Source: Legionella_A sp049239925 (GTDB taxonomy: Bacteria; Pseudomonadota; Gammaproteobacteria; Legionellales; Legionellaceae). From it: a DNA stretch of 14,547 nucleotides. The notes beneath the pieces were generated by a model, which did not search any database, was not told the DNA's origin, and saw only the letters and a program-made list of their open reading frames with translations. Made by a program: the position numbers and the translations under genes. Of the stretch, positions 14,337-14,547 are shown piece by piece. The stretch lies in the NCBI GenBank assembly GCA_049239925.1, contig JBMLTO010000015.1:1-14547 (forward strand). The letters are read 5' to 3'. Every line of letters starts with the position of its first letter. Position 1 is the first letter of the stretch.

Positions 14337-14547
14337 CTAGGCCAGGCATTTAATCAGGTTTGAGAGCGTCTCGTTATCCCATCCGGCTTTTTTACGTAGG
14401 GCTTTGAGCCCTACACCTTTAAAAGATCCCTTTGCTTTGTTAAGCCTATTGATAACCATATGACGGACAATAGCCATGTTTTATCCTGCGTAATCTTTGC
14501 GCACACGTGACTGGTCTTCGTTAAAAACGACGTCTAATGTCCAGTGC
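14337..14547 (-). pseudogene. ISAs1-family transposase, decayed 3' fragment
   Basis: The minus strand, read from the right edge, translates as HWTLDVVFNEDQSRVRK, then DYAG, a TAA stop (14481-14483), then in the same frame NMAIVRHMVINRLNK, KALRKKAGWDNETLSNLIK and a final TAG at 14337-14339. The HW-LDV-F-ED-SR-RK and N-A-RH--LN-L blocks, and the C-terminal KR-KAGWD, match the end of ISAs1-family (DDE) transposases. The in-frame TAA falls where the family usually has a residue before NMA/NFA, so the copy is broken unless suppressed. The 5' part and left terminal repeat lie outside the window. I saw no certain right terminal repeat in 14169-14336. Confidence 0.8.

Noticed and set aside
1..14547. 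CRISPR array, prophage, toxin-antitoxin or defence system
   Set aside because: No regularly spaced direct repeats, phage structural genes or recognisable defence proteins were found in the window.

Overview
The window (14,547 bp, AT-rich) looks like chromosomal DNA of a Gram-negative gammaproteobacterium. It carries rdgC, the lipoprotein BamD, the Kdo-8-phosphate synthase KdsA, the BAM-associated protease BepA and a PilS/PilR-type two-component pair. The low GC and small-genome style of packing suggest a Legionellales/Coxiellaceae-like host, but that placement is inference from sequence character, not from a database match.

Layout. 1-103: an open frame running in from the left edge, ending inside a repeat. 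189-1085 (+): rdgC. 1243-2010 (-): bamD with its own promoter, a ~135-nt leader and a likely intrinsic terminator. 2246-2333 (+): tRNA-Ser(UGA) with encoded CCA. 2351-4818 (-): pyrG-kdsA, overlapping by four bases (ATGA). 4922-8341 (-): a compact four-gene riboflavin operon ribD-ribE-ribBA-ribH encoding the dedicated enzymes of the pathway from GTP and ribulose-5-phosphate to riboflavin; the dephosphorylation step is not represented. No FMN riboswitch is visible upstream. 8404-9804 (+): bepA, divergent from ribD. 9805-10010: a GC-rich intergenic stretch between convergent bepA and pilR, full of nested inverted repeats, and the best candidate here for an undescribed structured RNA. 10011-12932 (-): pilS-pilR. 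13154-13306 (+): an unrecognised 50-residue acidic-tailed small protein. 13355-14101 (-): a gamma-glutamylcyclotransferase-fold protein with a signal peptide. 14119-14165: a REP-like hairpin plus a 32-bp sequence that is an exact inverted copy of 72-103. 14337-14547 (-): the decayed 3' end of an ISAs1-family transposase with an in-frame stop.

Function. Most of the window is housekeeping: cofactor synthesis (riboflavin), CTP synthesis coupled to Kdo synthesis (Kdo is activated by CTP, so the pairing makes sense), and outer-membrane assembly and quality control (BamD, BepA). PilSR is a sensor/sigma-54 activator pair with no pilus genes in view. The accessory signals sit at both ends (matching repeats, IS remnant) and in the intergenic regions around pilSR.
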